The notes: generated by a model from the letters alone, not told the origin. A DNA stretch of 64,000 nt from Diadema setosum (GCF_964275005.1 NC_092693.1:25721173-25785172), one strand, 5' to 3'. Positions 35,786 to 47,630 are shown, numbered from the stretch's first letter. Made by a program: numbers and translations.

Positions 35786-35965
35786 CTAGTTTGAATACTG
35801 TTGCTCGGAAGATGCAGGTTGTTGAAGCCGAGCAGATTGTTGAGGTTGAGCAGGTAATGGAGGCTGAGCACATGCTGACACTGACTCAGTTGCTGGATGC
35901 TTTGTTGCTGCAGATGATGAGATGCTTGTCACAGGTGAAATGCCTTCACTGCTTTTCTTAGTCGG
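35786..35965 (-). CDS. Putative exon, Ser/Pro/Gln/Ala-rich, unidentified - strand gene
   Basis: On the - strand, acceptor 'tttatttttctcacaaacag' (a strong pyrimidine tract) precedes 35965. The frame reads PTKKSSEGISPVTS, then SSSAATKHPATESVSACAQ and a PAQPQQSARLQQ stretch, and reaches TAG at 35788-35786. It is low-complexity and probably disordered. It could be an alternative 3' end or part of the same gene as the 35582-35705 exon with an unseen splice. No homologue recognised. Confidence 0.3.
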   Translation of the reverse strand, partial: PTKKSSEGISPVTSISSSAATKHPATESVSACAQPPLPAQPQQSARLQQPASSEQQYSN

Positions 35966-36327
35966 CTGTTTGTGAGAAAAATAAATGTGAATTCCAATGT
36001 AATACACCTCCACATACTTGTCATGACCATAAAAATTCAAATTTAAAGAAGGATAATAACAAACTGCTGTAACCATTAGACCTAGATAACTGGAAAGAAT
36101 AAGAAACAATCTTTCAAATGGGTAAAATATTTTTGATAGCTATGTATGTTACTGTTGTTATTGTGCTGATTTAATGTAATCAGATGGTTCATTCTTTGTC
36201 GCAAATTACAAGGACTTCTTGATATCTATTTAACAGGAAAAGAGCTCCAATTGAATCCATGGGACAAACCTGAACACTGTAGCACACAATTCACTTCCCC
36301 AAACAAACAAACAAACAACAACAACAA

Positions 36328-37498
36328 CTAGAAATGTCGCTATGGCGACTGGTATGCCTCTGCCATAATGCATCGTTCTCCTAATAGGTCTATAGTACAA
36401 CATCTTGACAATGTGTGATTACAGTTTCACATAACTGGCAAAATATTAGAATGACAGGTTTGTCACAAATGTGTTGAATGTTCACTTTCCTTGAACTAGC
36501 TTTAATTGGATGGATGGCTATACTGCCTAAGAGTGCAGGTACAATTGTATGTGGGGATTTGAGAATCTTCACTTGACTTTTGACACTTTTATAAGTCTAT
36601 GCATTTAGTAACTTTCAAAGTATGGAGAAAAAGTGTAATTCATGTATTAAATACTACAATTTTTGCATTCTTACTTGGCCTTTGACCCTGGACCTTAGAC
36701 CCTATGACCCTAAAATTCCCGAGAGAATCACCGTCAGGTAGAACATGCATTAATCTGTACTAAGTTTCATGATGATATCTTGAGTCACTTTCAAGATATG
36801 GAAAAAAAGAAGAAGTGAAATTTTGCACTTTCACTTGACCTTTGGGCAAGAAACTTCCTAGAAAATCTCTATTGGGCAATATATCAAGTTTCAAGAAAAA
36901 TCTTGGAAATATTGCAGAAATATGAGGGAACAAATGATATTTTGATTTGACCTTGATCATTGACCCCTGACCTTTGACCCATGATACCTACATTCCCTAG
37001 ATGATCACTGCTGGTAAGTACATGCATAGATGTAATTACATTATATGAAGATGCCGTGAACCATTTCCAAGATATGGAGAAAAAAAGGTGAAATTTCAAC
37101 ATTTTAACTTGACCTCTCACCTTTGAACTTTGACCTCATAATTCCAAACTCTCTGGAGAATCTTTATTTGGTATCACATGTTTGCATCAAGTTTAAAGAA
37201 AAACCTTCAGGCATTGCATAGATAAGAGGAAAATAGTGAAATTTTGGAGCCATTTGACCTTGACCCTTTGACCTTTGACCTTGAGCATGAGCTCCTAAAT
37301 GTTAATAGGCACAACTTCGTTCACTCATGCATATACATACCAAGTCTTATTAGGATGCCTCAAAGGTGTTTTTTTTTTTTTTTTTTTTTTGCGCTGTCTA
37401 CAAAATTCATGGCGGACAGAAGGACGCACGGACGGACGGAAGGACAGACAACCTGAAAACATAATGCCTCCGGCGACACTTCGTGGCGGAGGCTTAAA
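36328..37498 (-). repeat. Dispersed repeat family X, - orientation full-length-like copy
   Basis: Starts 'actagaaatgtcgctatggc' and ends 'cgacacttcgtggcggaggc'. It contains four or five blocks of 'acttgacctttgaccc' style, roughly 130-150 bases apart, and a T-run of 24 at about 37370. The ends are partly inverted with each other. It is longer than the + copy at 14225-14940. Confidence 0.75.
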
Positions 37499-37499
37499 A

Positions 37500-38199
37500 T
37501 TGTAGGCTGAGGGTCAGAATTTCATTTCAAAGGCATATTTGGAGCTTAGTTCATAACTGAAAAAAAAATAGCATTCAAAGACAAACACTAAATTCATGTC
37601 CACTCCGAGGTACAATCATTCTCATCCCTCTGATACATTATTACAGTCCTGGGCTGAAAGCCATACCAAAAGTCAAATTGTAATTTCAACATACAAATAG
37701 TTTATCATGTAGAATCGCAATAACACATTTTGCACAAGAACTTGCTGGTACAAAAAGATTAGGTCTAAGGCATGACTTCTAAGATGAATGACTTCAAAAT
37801 TGGTACAGTTTAGTGTGCACAAAGTATTTCACCAATTTCAATATATGTTTTATTTGGACTTTTTTAACTGACATTTCAGACAGACTTCTATTCTTTTTCA
37901 TCATACATAATATGATCTAGAGGCTGCAGCTGAAATTAGACTTTCTTCACTTCTTTCCAATATTGCATCACTTTAAATTCCCCAGCAAACAATCTCTGAA
38001 CCTAATATATAATGTATTGGACATTTACAACAGTCTGTATGAACTCTGCATCACATGTACAGCTATGCTTTGCAAAACATGAGGATGGAAATATTTAATC
38101 TGACAACTCAGGGGACTTTCTGGGTGTTATCCTCCCCCCTTACAAAAAACAAAAACAAAAACAAAACAAAAACAAAAACAAAGCAAAACAAAATTAGAA
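37500..38199. other. AT-rich DNA, no gene seen
   Basis: Short frames only. An (aaaaac)n tract lies at about 38143-38190 next to the family Y repeat. Confidence 0.4.
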
Positions 38200-38668
38200 A
38201 AGCACTGAGAGCGCAGATCTCCGCCAAGCATGCAGCTCATTTCCACCACTGATCTTGTTCTTCCATCCACCCATGTACTTATAGCATTGTGTGCTGAATG
38301 TCGCCGGATTTCCCAATATAAAAGCCTTTGTTCCGTCATAAACCCTCAGCTGCATGGCAAGCCTAGCCCTAGCAGAAACTAGACCACGCACTTTAGTGCG
38401 CGCATGTAAACCTCAAATACGTGCAGCCTGAATTCCCAAGTTCATTGACCCTACCTGCCGAAATATAAAAAAAATTCTTCATAAATTCCCCCAAAATTCT
38501 CGGATCACTACCAAAAGTTAATCGTTTGTTACTTGTGTCATTCTAAACCTTTCCTGCAAGTTTAATCCAAACCGTTAACTACTTTTTGAGTTATGTTGCA
38601 CACGGACAAACTAACAAACACACAAACCATAAACGAAAACATAACCTCCTCCCTTGGTGGAGGTAACA
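38200..38668 (-). repeat. Dispersed repeat family Y, - orientation copy
   Basis: Inverted and collinear with 17830-18312: 'gcactgagagcgcagatctc', 'cacgcactttagtgcgcgc', 'cctcccttggtggaggtaac'. It is followed by an A-rich tail at 38669-38710, which could suggest a retroposed origin, but the + copy has no such tail. Confidence 0.75.
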
Positions 38669-38715
38669 AAACAAAACAAAACCAAAACCAAAAAAAAAAA
38701 AAAAAAAAAACTCAC

Positions 38716-38970
38716 CTCGTGGTAGGGCCTATTGATGTTTGCAGGCCAGCACAGCTCCAAACACACCAACAGCTTGCTTCTTCAGATGGAACCATGAAGG
38801 TGGCAGGCGTCAATCCTCTTTTTCACCTCCTTCCACTTTTTTTTTTTTTCCACCTGGTGATTGGCCTACACCAAACCGATATTGTCCTCTTGCACACAAT
38901 CTCATAATATGGTCCCAACAGCTGTACGGCTTCCCAGTCTTGGTCATTTTGCATGCTGAACTGTAGTAGT
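38716..38970 (-). other. Candidate exon of - strand transcription unit, coding status unclear
   Basis: On the - strand, acceptor 'ttctcttttgttgtctacag' precedes 38970 and donor 'cacgag|gtgag' follows 38716. Both are good splice sites. Two frames are open for much of the 255 bases but both hit a stop after an A13 run, so either the run has shifted the frame, or the exon is non-coding. One frame contains QNDQDWEAVQLLGPYYEIV. No family recognised. Confidence 0.3.
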
Positions 38971-39049
38971 CTGTAGACAACAAAAGAGAAAACGGTAGAA
39001 GGTTTGACCTTTTTTAATAGCATACTTATACTGTCCTGAGTTACTCAGG

Positions 39050-40688
39050 AGCGGATCCAGGAATTCCATAAAGGGGGGGGGGGGGGAGAAGGTGTAAAAG
39101 TACTGCTTTGAAATACAGCACAACTCTTTCTACATTTCAGTGCTTACTGAAGTGCTCCTTTTTTTAACAGTTACCCATGATTGGCTAGACAACATACTTT
39201 CTATCCTGTCTTACTGCATGTGAGTGTATGTGTTGTGCGTGTGAGTGTATGTGATGGTGTCTTGTTTTATCTACTCGACTTCACACAGAATTATTTGTAA
39301 TGTTGCCAAATATTTTCCTGTGTAGGCATCCTACTGTATAAGCACTAGATGCTTTCAAGGCTGCCAGGCTCTCGTCGTAAACGCCACTATTATTATACTG
39401 TATGTTTTTGTGTTTTATTTTGCTAAATAAATAGCCTAAATTGGCCTCAATCAATTAAATGAATTCAATAATAATAGCTTTAACAATTTATTGCTATCAT
39501 CACCGTCATCATCATTGTTATTACTATTCATGGCATGAGAGAGAGGGACTAGACGAGAAACAAAGAACAACATACAAGATACCAAACAAAAAAATTAAGA
39601 CTAGAGAAGAAGAAACATGTACAATGTATCACCGTTTAAGATACACTGTATGCTGAAATGGAAGTTTACCTTACACAGAACAGAACATTGATGTTAAACT
39701 GTATGTGAAAAGAACTGTTGACAAACATACTTGTAGACATACTTGTCATACAGAGAGAACTACATGTAGTAGAGGCTAGATTGTAAGACTTAGTGTGACA
39801 GATGACTATCAGCCAGCTTACCATCCTCAACCTGACCCCAAGTCAAATTTGAAGTGACAACAATTTGATTTTGTCACTGTAAGGGATCACCACTTGGCTA
39901 ATTGTATAACTTCCTTTACCTCATCATCCTTCCTATTTCTGTGAACATTTCCCTTGTTTCATCTCAATCATAATTCTCTTCACCAATGTTCTTCTCTCTG
40001 CTGCATTTCTGTTATTAGTGATAACATTTCCCTTTAACTTACTGTTCTTAATCTGTTCTGTATAGTTTCTAAAGCTAGGGTCCCAGACCCAGCTCTCCTC
40101 CTCTGTCGTCATTATAATGAGACAAAGGACAGAATGTAACATTCATCAATCAACCACACTTAATCTACAACATAAGACTCCGGTGACATATAAATTGTCT
40201 ATTAGTAACCCTACTTGTCATATACCGGTCATAGAGAACTGGTTGAGGCTGGACTGTGTGACTTTGTGCGCAATGCTAAATGGCAATCAGCCAGCTCGTC
40301 ACCCTTGTCCTGACCTAAGTCAAATTAGTAGTGACAATTAACAATTCGTTGTTGTTACTGCCACATGCCCAAAATTGTTAGACCCATTATCTGCTTTACA
40401 TCACCTACTCCAAAATTCCCTTTACAGTGACAGCATGCCATAAAAGCCTTGGCCATAGACACGCTGCATTTACATCACAACGCAGCAAACACTGCACTGG
40501 CACTGGTCTGACGCTCCAAGAACATTAATAGGCCCTAAAAACCACTGTTACACGAGCAAATTTTCAAAGATTGTTAAATTTCTGGTCTGACATGACAGGT
40601 AAAGGCCAAATCGTGATGTCGGTCCCCTCTCGTTCTGCGTGTGTGTTCATAATTATATACAATTGTATGTGCAAAGTCTACAACTCAC
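39050..40688. other. Intron-like or intergenic DNA with a diverged duplication
   Basis: 'cttgtcatacagagagaac' ... 'gattgtaagacttagtgtgacag' (about 39743-39810) is echoed by 'cttgtcataccggtcatagagaac' ... 'gactgtgtgactttgtgcgc' (about 40195-40270), followed in both by 'cagccagct' and 'cctgacc'. It looks like an old ~450 bp duplication. A G-run is at 39075. No gene seen. Confidence 0.45.
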
Positions 40689-40803
40689 AAGAAAGAAGTC
40701 CCCGGCTTTGACGAAATGACTGGAGGTGAATGGAGTGGGGACCTACATTGTATTTTGCGATAATGCCCACGTAAAACAACCAATACAACATGGTCAAGGC
40801 CAA
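40689..40803 (-). other. Candidate exon of - strand transcription unit, coding status unclear
   Basis: On the - strand, acceptor 'ttttgtttttgtttttcag' precedes 40803 and donor 'gtgagt' follows 40689. Both are strong sites around 115 bases. Two of three frames are open, one containing an ATG followed by LYWLFYVGIIAKYNV. It could be a 5' UTR or first coding exon. No motif recognised. Confidence 0.3.
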
Positions 40804-41528
40804 CTGAAAAACAAAAACAAAAGTAGGCCACTACTCTACAGAACCAGTTATGGGAACAGAATAGGGAAAATGCATGCCCATGGCATGGGTTAGTCACTGT
40901 AAAGTGTGCAGTGCCCTATCTAGCTGTGTTTAACTGTGGAGTTATACATGTACAGTTACTCTAGATCTGGTATACAAGCAGCAGAAACATTCATGAAAAT
41001 TAGATTTAGCAGGGGAATTTAATGAAATTAACTTTCAATATGCTAAGTTACGTAAAAATTGAAGCAACGAGTGGATCTAACGTTAGAACCTCTATACCGT
41101 ATACCGATACCGTACTAACATTGTGAATATTTTAAGTAGATTCTACAGTTGTATTTACTTTTGAATTTTGGTTATATAGGCCTAGGTAGTAACGTTAACT
41201 ATTAGAGTAACATTTTGTCATCAACCTCGAAATGTAGTGAGGACAAAACTAAATCATGTTTCAGTTTCAGTAAATATAACCACAGTAGATTAACTCGATG
41301 AAAGACGGAGTGGTTTAGATTCTACAATACCGATTTGGGAAATAAATTAAGAAATGCAGAGACAACCTGGCCACTGCACTGGCACTGTATGTAGACCATA
41401 CGCAAAGCACGACAATAAGCGTTGACGCGTGCTTGAGAAAGTAACTCCAACATCAACATTTCCTCACACATGTATCACCCGGGTATTTCCCTACACACGT
41501 TCAATTAGTATTATGAGATTCTTACTCA

Positions 41529-41800
41529 CCTTTACCTTAGAAGGAAGTAACTTTTCTCGAACTGGCATTCGTAAGAAACATCAGACAGAGGTTCGACCGA
41601 TCCACCTGCCTCACCGTGCACCACCACCACCGCCGGGAATCGCCGCCGCGCCGCCGGGCGGCGCTCGGCGGCCAGGATTGTCGAGAGTTCGCTCCAGGTT
41701 TCGAGTCTCGCGCGTGTTGGTTGCGCGAGAGAGAGCGACGATGATACGAAGACTGTAATTTACATATGCAAATACAGTACTGTGATGCAGCCATTCACGG
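41529..41800 (-). promoter_or_regulatory. CpG-rich possible promoter/first exon of - strand unit
   Basis: The stretch 41630-41740 is much richer in CG dinucleotides than its surroundings ('cgccgccgcgccgccgggcg'). On the - strand a strong donor 'gtgagtaag' follows 41529. A CpG-rich start with a good first donor upstream of two further spliceable segments suggests a transcription start. It is an inference only. Confidence 0.35.
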
Positions 41801-41858
41801 GCGACGGACGTATCCGCATGCGCAGATAAGGTTTTGACACAGGGGCATAAGTTCGGAA

Positions 41859-41945
41859 ACGTTAGGAAAGTGTTAGGAATGTTAGGAAAGTGTTAGGAAA
41901 GTGTTAGGAAAGCGTTAGCAATGTTAGGAAAGTGTTAGGAAAGTG
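41859..41945. repeat. Minisatellite, 'gttaggaaagt' units
   Basis: Eleven-base units 'gttaggaaagt' and shortened 'gttaggaat' are repeated about eight times. Confidence 0.85.
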
Positions 41946-41984
41946 GGTGCCGTCCAATCCCCTCAATCTGCGGGTTTATTTTTC

Positions 41985-43315
41985 GCTTTGGAAATGATGG
42001 GGACACACCGGGCGCAACTGCCGGCAATCGGGCAGCAACATCAGAATGGCGTAACGATTTAATGCGAGCGAGCGAAGCGAGTGCATGAGCTTGAAAATTT
42101 TGATATTTTACAGTCCCACATGTCCTTTGTGGCTGTACTAGTATTTTTTCGTTTTGGAAATTAAGGGAGGGGGGGGGGGGGGGCGCACCGGGCGAAAACT
42201 GCTGGCAATTACTGGCAGCAACATCAGGAGAATGGCATAATGATTAAATGCGAGCGAGCGAAGCGAATGAGCTTTAAAATGTTGACATTTTCTAGTCCCC
42301 AAAACTGTCGTTTGTGGCTGTATTTTTTTGAATCGCTTTGCAAATTAAGGGGGCGCACCGGGCAAAAACTGTTGGCAATTACTGGCAGCAACATCAGGAG
42401 AATGGCATAATGATTAAATGCGAGCGAGCGAAGCGAGCGAGCTTCAAAATTTTGACATTTGACAGTCCAAAAACTGTCGTTTGCAGCTATATTTTTCGCT
42501 TTGGAAATTAAGGGGGCGCACCGGGCGAAAGCTGCTGGCAATTACTGGCAGCAACATCAGGAGAATGGAATAATAATTAAATGCGAGCGAGCGAAGCGAG
42601 CGAGCTTCAAAAATTTGACATTTTACAGTCCCAAAACTGCCGTTTGTAGCTATATTTTTCGCTTTGGAAATTAAGGGGGGCGCACCTGCTCACAATCACT
42701 GGCAGCAACATCAGAAGAATGGCATAGCCATTAAATGCGAGCGAGCGGAGCGAGCGAGCTTGAAAATTTAGACATTTTACAGTCTAAAAAACTGCCGTTT
42801 GTAGCTATACTTTTTCGCTTTGGAAATTTAGGGGGCACATCGAGTGCAACTGCCGGCAATTACTGGCAGCAACATCAGGAGAATGGCATAGCGGTATAAT
42901 TGCGAGCGAGCGGAGCGAGCGAGCTTGAAAATTTTGACATTTTACAGTCCAAAGACTGCCGTTTGTGGCTGTATTTTTTCGCTTTGGAAATTAAGGGGGC
43001 ACACCGGGCGCAACTGCCGGCAATTACTGGCAGCAACATCAGGAGAATGGCATACTGATTAAATGCTAGCGAGCAAAGCGAGTGAGCTTGAAAATTTTGA
43101 CATTTTCCAGTCCTAAAAACTGTCGTTTGTAGCTATATTTTCGCTTTGGAAATTAAGGGGGGCGCACCGGGTGCACCTGCTGTCAATCACTGGCAGCAAC
43201 ATCAGGAGAATGGCATAACGGTTAAATGCGAGCGAGCGGAGCGAGCGAGCTTTAAAATTTTAAAATTTTACACTCCAAAAACTGCCGTTTGTAGCTATAT
43301 TTTTCGCTTTTGTTT
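41985..43315. repeat. Main array of the 163 bp satellite, about 8 units
   Basis: Successive units share 'tttcgctttggaaattaagg', 'cgcaccgggcg', 'ggcagcaacatcaggagaat', 'gcgagcgagcgaagcgagcg' and 'attttgacattttacagtc'. Unit spacing measured between two copies (42498 and 42661) is 163 bases. Frames of 60-105 codons in both directions are read-outs of the repeat and should not be called genes. A solo 'gcgagcgagcaaagcgagcg' word follows at 43938. Confidence 0.9.
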
Positions 43316-44170
43316 GTCCCACTTTTTTTGAGAACCATCCCCCCCCCCCCCCATCGACGCCTCTATACATATTAGGTTGCTTTTGTTAAGTGAAAGATCT
43401 GCTGCACACTCTTTGATAAATTAGGGAATATACGTCTATGTCAAAAGTGTACAAAGTTTATCCCTTATCCTGTATAGCGGACCTTTTGCATGTTCATGAT
43501 TGCAATACAACCATCTGGTGCATAGTTCTGGCGATATTTGGACAATTTTCCATTAAGAAAGTTCGAGATTTGTCCTCATCTCGGGAATTTGCTTGGGGGA
43601 TAAATGATTTGTCTGTCTAAACACTTCCTTTGGGGCGGGGCAAATGCCCCTTTGCCCCCCATAGATTCGACGTCCCTGATCTTCCCTTGGTATGCCCATA
43701 GATGTATCCTGACTGAGTCATCAGTCACTGTCGTTTCTCAGGAATGATTCAGGAAATGGAGGGGATTCAATTATGGCGATAAAGTTGTTGTTATTGTTTG
43801 TTTGTATGTTTTCGTACATATTTTGCAGATGGTCCCCAGTTACTCGCGTCATGACATGTTTATATGTAGACCTATACTATTTGACGTTGTCAACGCCTGA
43901 GCCATACCTTACAGTGTATGTCGATGTTACTTTCTTCGCGAGCGAGCAAAGCGAGCGAGCGCTTGAGAAAATTATACATTTTCCTACAAGATACAATACT
44001 GTTCAGCTCTGTTACCTGTCTGAAGGCCGGCGTACAACATGCAATATGCCAAAATTGATAGTGTTTCTGCTTCCTCCATTTTTTCCCCTCAAAATTCAGG
44101 GGGGATGATTGTACAGGCCATCCCCCCCCTCCTCCATTTCAGGGGGGGGGGGATATCCCCCCCATCCCCC
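43316..44170. other. Repeat-associated DNA, no gene seen
   Basis: C/G homopolymers lie at about 43339, 44126 and 44143-44153. 'gggatgattgtacaggccatcccccc' with 'cctccatttcaggggg' forms short inverted pairs. The 111-codon frame at 43773-44108 has no recognised motif. Confidence 0.4.
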
Positions 44171-44175
44171 CGGGA

Positions 44176-44885
44176 TTTACGCCAATGTTTTACACAATCT
44201 GGGCCTAAATATTGGAATAACCTCTGTGACAGTGTAAAGGTATCCCCAATTTTAAGTTCTTCTAAGAATAGTTTAAAGAAAAAAAAAATGAACATTTACA
44301 AGATTTATCTGAATCTCATCATGAAAATTAATATTATGTATATTAACATTATGAAATTGTAAAATTGTGCTGATCCTTTAACGGTTGCAAAGAACTGGAA
44401 AATTCAACTTTCAAGCGGCTCCAACCATCCATTACCTCTCGTCTTGTTATAGTCTTCTACTGTCACACCACGTAATAAGTTTCTCTCTCTCACACACACA
44501 CACACACACTCTCTCTCTCTCTCTCTCTCTCTCCTCTCTCTTCCTGCATGACAGTAACTTAGTATAGGGATTTGTCCATTGTGTTTGTTTCAGGTTAGTT
44601 AGGTTTGTTATAGGTGTCTTTGGTTTTTCCATTTTTATGTATATCAGTCTATCAATCACATATTTTGTTGTATTACATACTAATTATGTGTGGGGGGAAT
44701 GCACTCTACAAGCACTGCTTTTTAGCATATTCCTCCCCATTTCCAGCATTTCCGTATACTTGCAATATTTTGTAAACTTTCCTTTATTATGTGTAATGAT
44801 GAAATTTATGTACTATTCAATTTCTGTAAAATATTTATATGTTTCTGTTGGAAATGGAAAAATAAATTAATGATCCTCAGATGAA
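44176..44885 (+). mobile_element. 3' end fragment of an L2/CR1-like LINE
   Basis: The frame 44176-44330 reads QCFTQSGPKYWNNLCDSVK, then ILSSSKNSLKKK. The 'GPKxWN(N/S)L ... S...FKK.LK' pattern is the usual C-terminal end of L2/CR1-type ORF2. The remainder is AT-rich 3' UTR-like DNA with (ca)n(tc)n at 44490-44532. Confidence 0.65.
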
Positions 44886-45345
44886 TAAAAGATCCCCCGG
44901 GTCTCTTGTTTGTGTTTGCCAGACAAAACATTGCCACGGTAACCACCATTTTACCAAAACCTTGTGGGACAATCTACTTCCAAAGTATTTTGGCAATTTA
45001 TTTCAAATTTGGTATACATAATGATCCAAGGTGTAGTTATCCAAGACACTCTTTGTGTTTGTACCCGACGAGGCATTGCCATGCTAACAGCATGTATATT
45101 TTCTTGAAAATCTTATGGAGTGAACTTCTTCCACAATTAGGAAGCAACTGAAATAAAATTTGGTGGACATTATGGCATCGAGGTACAGATGTGGAGACCT
45201 GATTTTTGTATGTGCCAGACAAAGCATTACCATGGTAACCACAATTTTACCAAAACCTTGTGACATTTGGGGATTTCTACTTAAACTTGGGATGTACAAG
45301 AAAGAGCATGGCAGACCTGATCAAACTCACAAGGTACCAGGTACT
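44886..45345. repeat. Tandem-like repeat of about 140-150 bp, three rounds
   Basis: 'ccagacaaaacattgccacg' (44919), 'cccgacgaggcattgccatg' (45063) and 'ccagacaaagcattaccatg' (45213) are followed by similar blocks ('gtaaccaccattttaccaaa'/'gtaaccacaattttaccaaa'). There is no coding content. Confidence 0.65.
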
Positions 45346-45354
45346 CGCAAGGTA

Positions 45355-45388
<34 letters not shown>

Positions 45389-45402
45389 GTACACACACAC
45401 AG
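45355..45402. repeat. (CA)n microsatellite
   Basis: An almost pure CA tract from 45358 to about 45386, resuming to 45402. Other CA tracts are at 55413-55434 and 56837-56852. Confidence 0.9.
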
Positions 45403-45489
45403 AACTTTTTATCAAATCCTGGTTCAAATCTTTATTATATGAGTCTGAGCTGCCAGAGCAGGGGTATTAATCACCATTTTGAAATGTCA

Positions 45490-46524
45490 TTAAGGACGTT
45501 CCTCAGTTGTGTTTGTGCGCATCCTAGCTGCGCAGGTTGGCAGTGACGTAACAAAGAGCGTAGAAGCGCACGCACGAGTGATGAGCTGATCTAGCTGAGT
45601 TGAACAGCTGCTAGTAGATCGAGCTAGAGTGTGGTACGTACGAATACCCGATAGCTCCCCACCGCGGCCGCGCGCTGGGCGGCCTCGCTCGGCTCGCTCG
45701 CGTGCCAACTGCACGTGTTACAATCTGTACGTACTACGCAAAGTTCAGTGGTCCGAGCCGCATAATTATACATGGTCATGGTAGCACAACACTGATTGAC
45801 GGAAACGGGAAGCTTGGAAGTGGAACTGAAGCTGTTTCCATTTTCAATCCATGTACAGCATAAGTTTTATGAACCCAGCCTGTCAGGGCATCCCTGCATA
45901 GGTTCCTGACCAGATTTTGGGGACTTACGATGATATATGTCGCATGGGGGCGCTGCCTGCACAAAAACGAGCATATGAACCCCCACTTTTTATTGTTTTT
46001 CTGGAATTAGTAAGCCTTCTTCTATATTTTGGTCAAGATTCGTGAAAATTACATGGGTTTTGAATGTACAGCATAAGTTTTATGAACGTTGTCCTTTAGC
46101 TCACCCCTAACAGAAAACGTCGATGAGAAGGATTTGAGAGATTTCGGTATTTTCTGTCGCGTGAGGGCGCTGCTTGCTCAGGAATGAGAGTGTAAACCCT
46201 AACTTCAAAACCTTTTCCTCGTTTTGGGTACCTTTTTCTGCAATTCTTGCAAATTTGGAGAAAATATTGTGGATTTTGAAAGAATTATGGGGATTTAAGT
46301 TTGTCATTGCAGATTTTGTTGCCAATCATGGTCTTGATCCTGTAACGCTATCATTTTGGTGCAGGGCGGCAGATTAGTCATATTTCAAAGTCCCGTAGAA
46401 GAAAAACAAGCATATGAACCTATGGTCTTATTTACATATTTGGGCTTCGGATGGGTCAAAGTTACGGTATGGAAAGTTTGAAGAAAATGACATGGACTTC
46501 ACTTTAACTGAGGAACGTCTTTAA
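45490..46524. mobile_element. TTAA-flanked TIR element, 1035 bp
   Basis: Left TTAAGGACGTTCCTCAGTT and right (reverse complement) TTAAAGACGTTCCTCAGTT match at 18 of 19. TTAA is at both edges (45490-45493 and 46521-46524). A CpG-rich segment ('cgcggccgcgcgctgggcgg') lies at about 45662-45711, and 'catgaacc'/'gtacagcataagttttatga' words are repeated inside. No transposase frame was seen. Confidence 0.75.
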
Positions 46525-47266
46525 GAGAATGTGCTTGGTACCATAGCGAACAGAACTTCTAGTATTGTAATGGGATGCTCCTGGCGACGTCATTAAGGGT
46601 ATGGGTATATGTTACAGGTGGGACAATATTCATTTTTGGTTTTTCTTGTTTTATTTTCAGTTTCAAATGATACGAGTATACATGGGTTAACACAAACGTC
46701 AAAATGATAGTATATTCTTGTAACATAGTATCATATAATCAGTTGGAATGCATCTTGTTTCATTAAGGACTTGATGGAAATGAAAATTGAGGGGCTGCTA
46801 AAAAGGAAATTTGTAGGCCTATAGTGCAGTTCCCTCACTTACGTTAGGTTACTAGTACTACAATACATTAGGCCAAAAAAAAAAAATGGTTTGTTTGCCC
46901 TTCGCGACCGACCGATAATCACGGAAATTTCGGGTCGCGTTTTTTTTTTTTTTTTTTTTTTCTCTTTCAAGTTAATTTTTTTCCACAAATTTCATCTTCT
47001 ACAAATTTGTGAATGGTTTTAAACCCAAAATTATCCATTTTAAGCTAGAGAAAGAATGAAAAAAAGTCTAAAAATGTTTGTTTGTTTTTTTCATCTCATT
47101 GACCCGTCGTAATTGTGTTCGGGCCGCGCGGGTCCACAGGCTACGTTTTTTCATATTTATATAGCATGCATTGCATGCTACAATGTAGATACCTTTTTGA
47201 CTCACATGCGTGCACGCGCACGAAATCAAATCAATGCATTGAATTGTATTTAAACCGTAGAAAAAG
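46525..47266. other. Intergenic DNA, no gene seen
   Basis: An A-run at 46877-46886, a T-run at 46940-46962 and a CG-containing inverted pair ('cgcgaccgacc' / 'ggtcgcg') near 46905-46940. No coding frame. Confidence 0.4.
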
Positions 47267-47630
47267 AATTAGGTGATCCGAGTATCCTCTCGGATCACCT
47301 TCTGTATCTGTACGGATTCTTTGTTGGTTCTTCTTCTTCTTCTTCTTCTTCTTTATTTCTGGACAAAATTTGTGTAGAGGTTAGCTCAGAAAGTCCTCTT
47401 CCTATCAATTTCAAAATTATACCATATATGTATCATGTCCCAAAGACGACAGATCTAATGTATAATAGTGATCAGTCGACCGTGACGTCACTGTGACGTC
47501 ATTATATGAAAACACATTCTCAATCATATCTCACTAATGGAATAGAGTTTTTCAATGAAATTTACGTCACATATATTTCAAGTTATGCGCATTCTACTCA
47601 TATTCTCAAAATTCATATTTTCTCTTAAAA

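Noticed and set aside
35786..35965. The + strand frame 'QVVEAEQIVEVEQVMEAEH' as a coiled-coil gene
   Set aside because: It is the reverse reading of the low-complexity Gln/Pro exon, and the - strand has the better splice acceptor.
14225..38668. Inverted segmental duplication linking 14-18 kb with 36-38.7 kb, because repeats X and Y occur in both places in opposite orientation
   Set aside because: The order X then Y is the same on the + strand at both sites, whereas an inversion would reverse it, and the intervening sequences do not match. Independent insertions explain it better.
42224..43331. Frames of 60-105 codons across 42.2-43.3 kb as a repeated-domain protein
   Set aside because: They are in-phase read-outs of the 163 bp satellite and occur on both strands.
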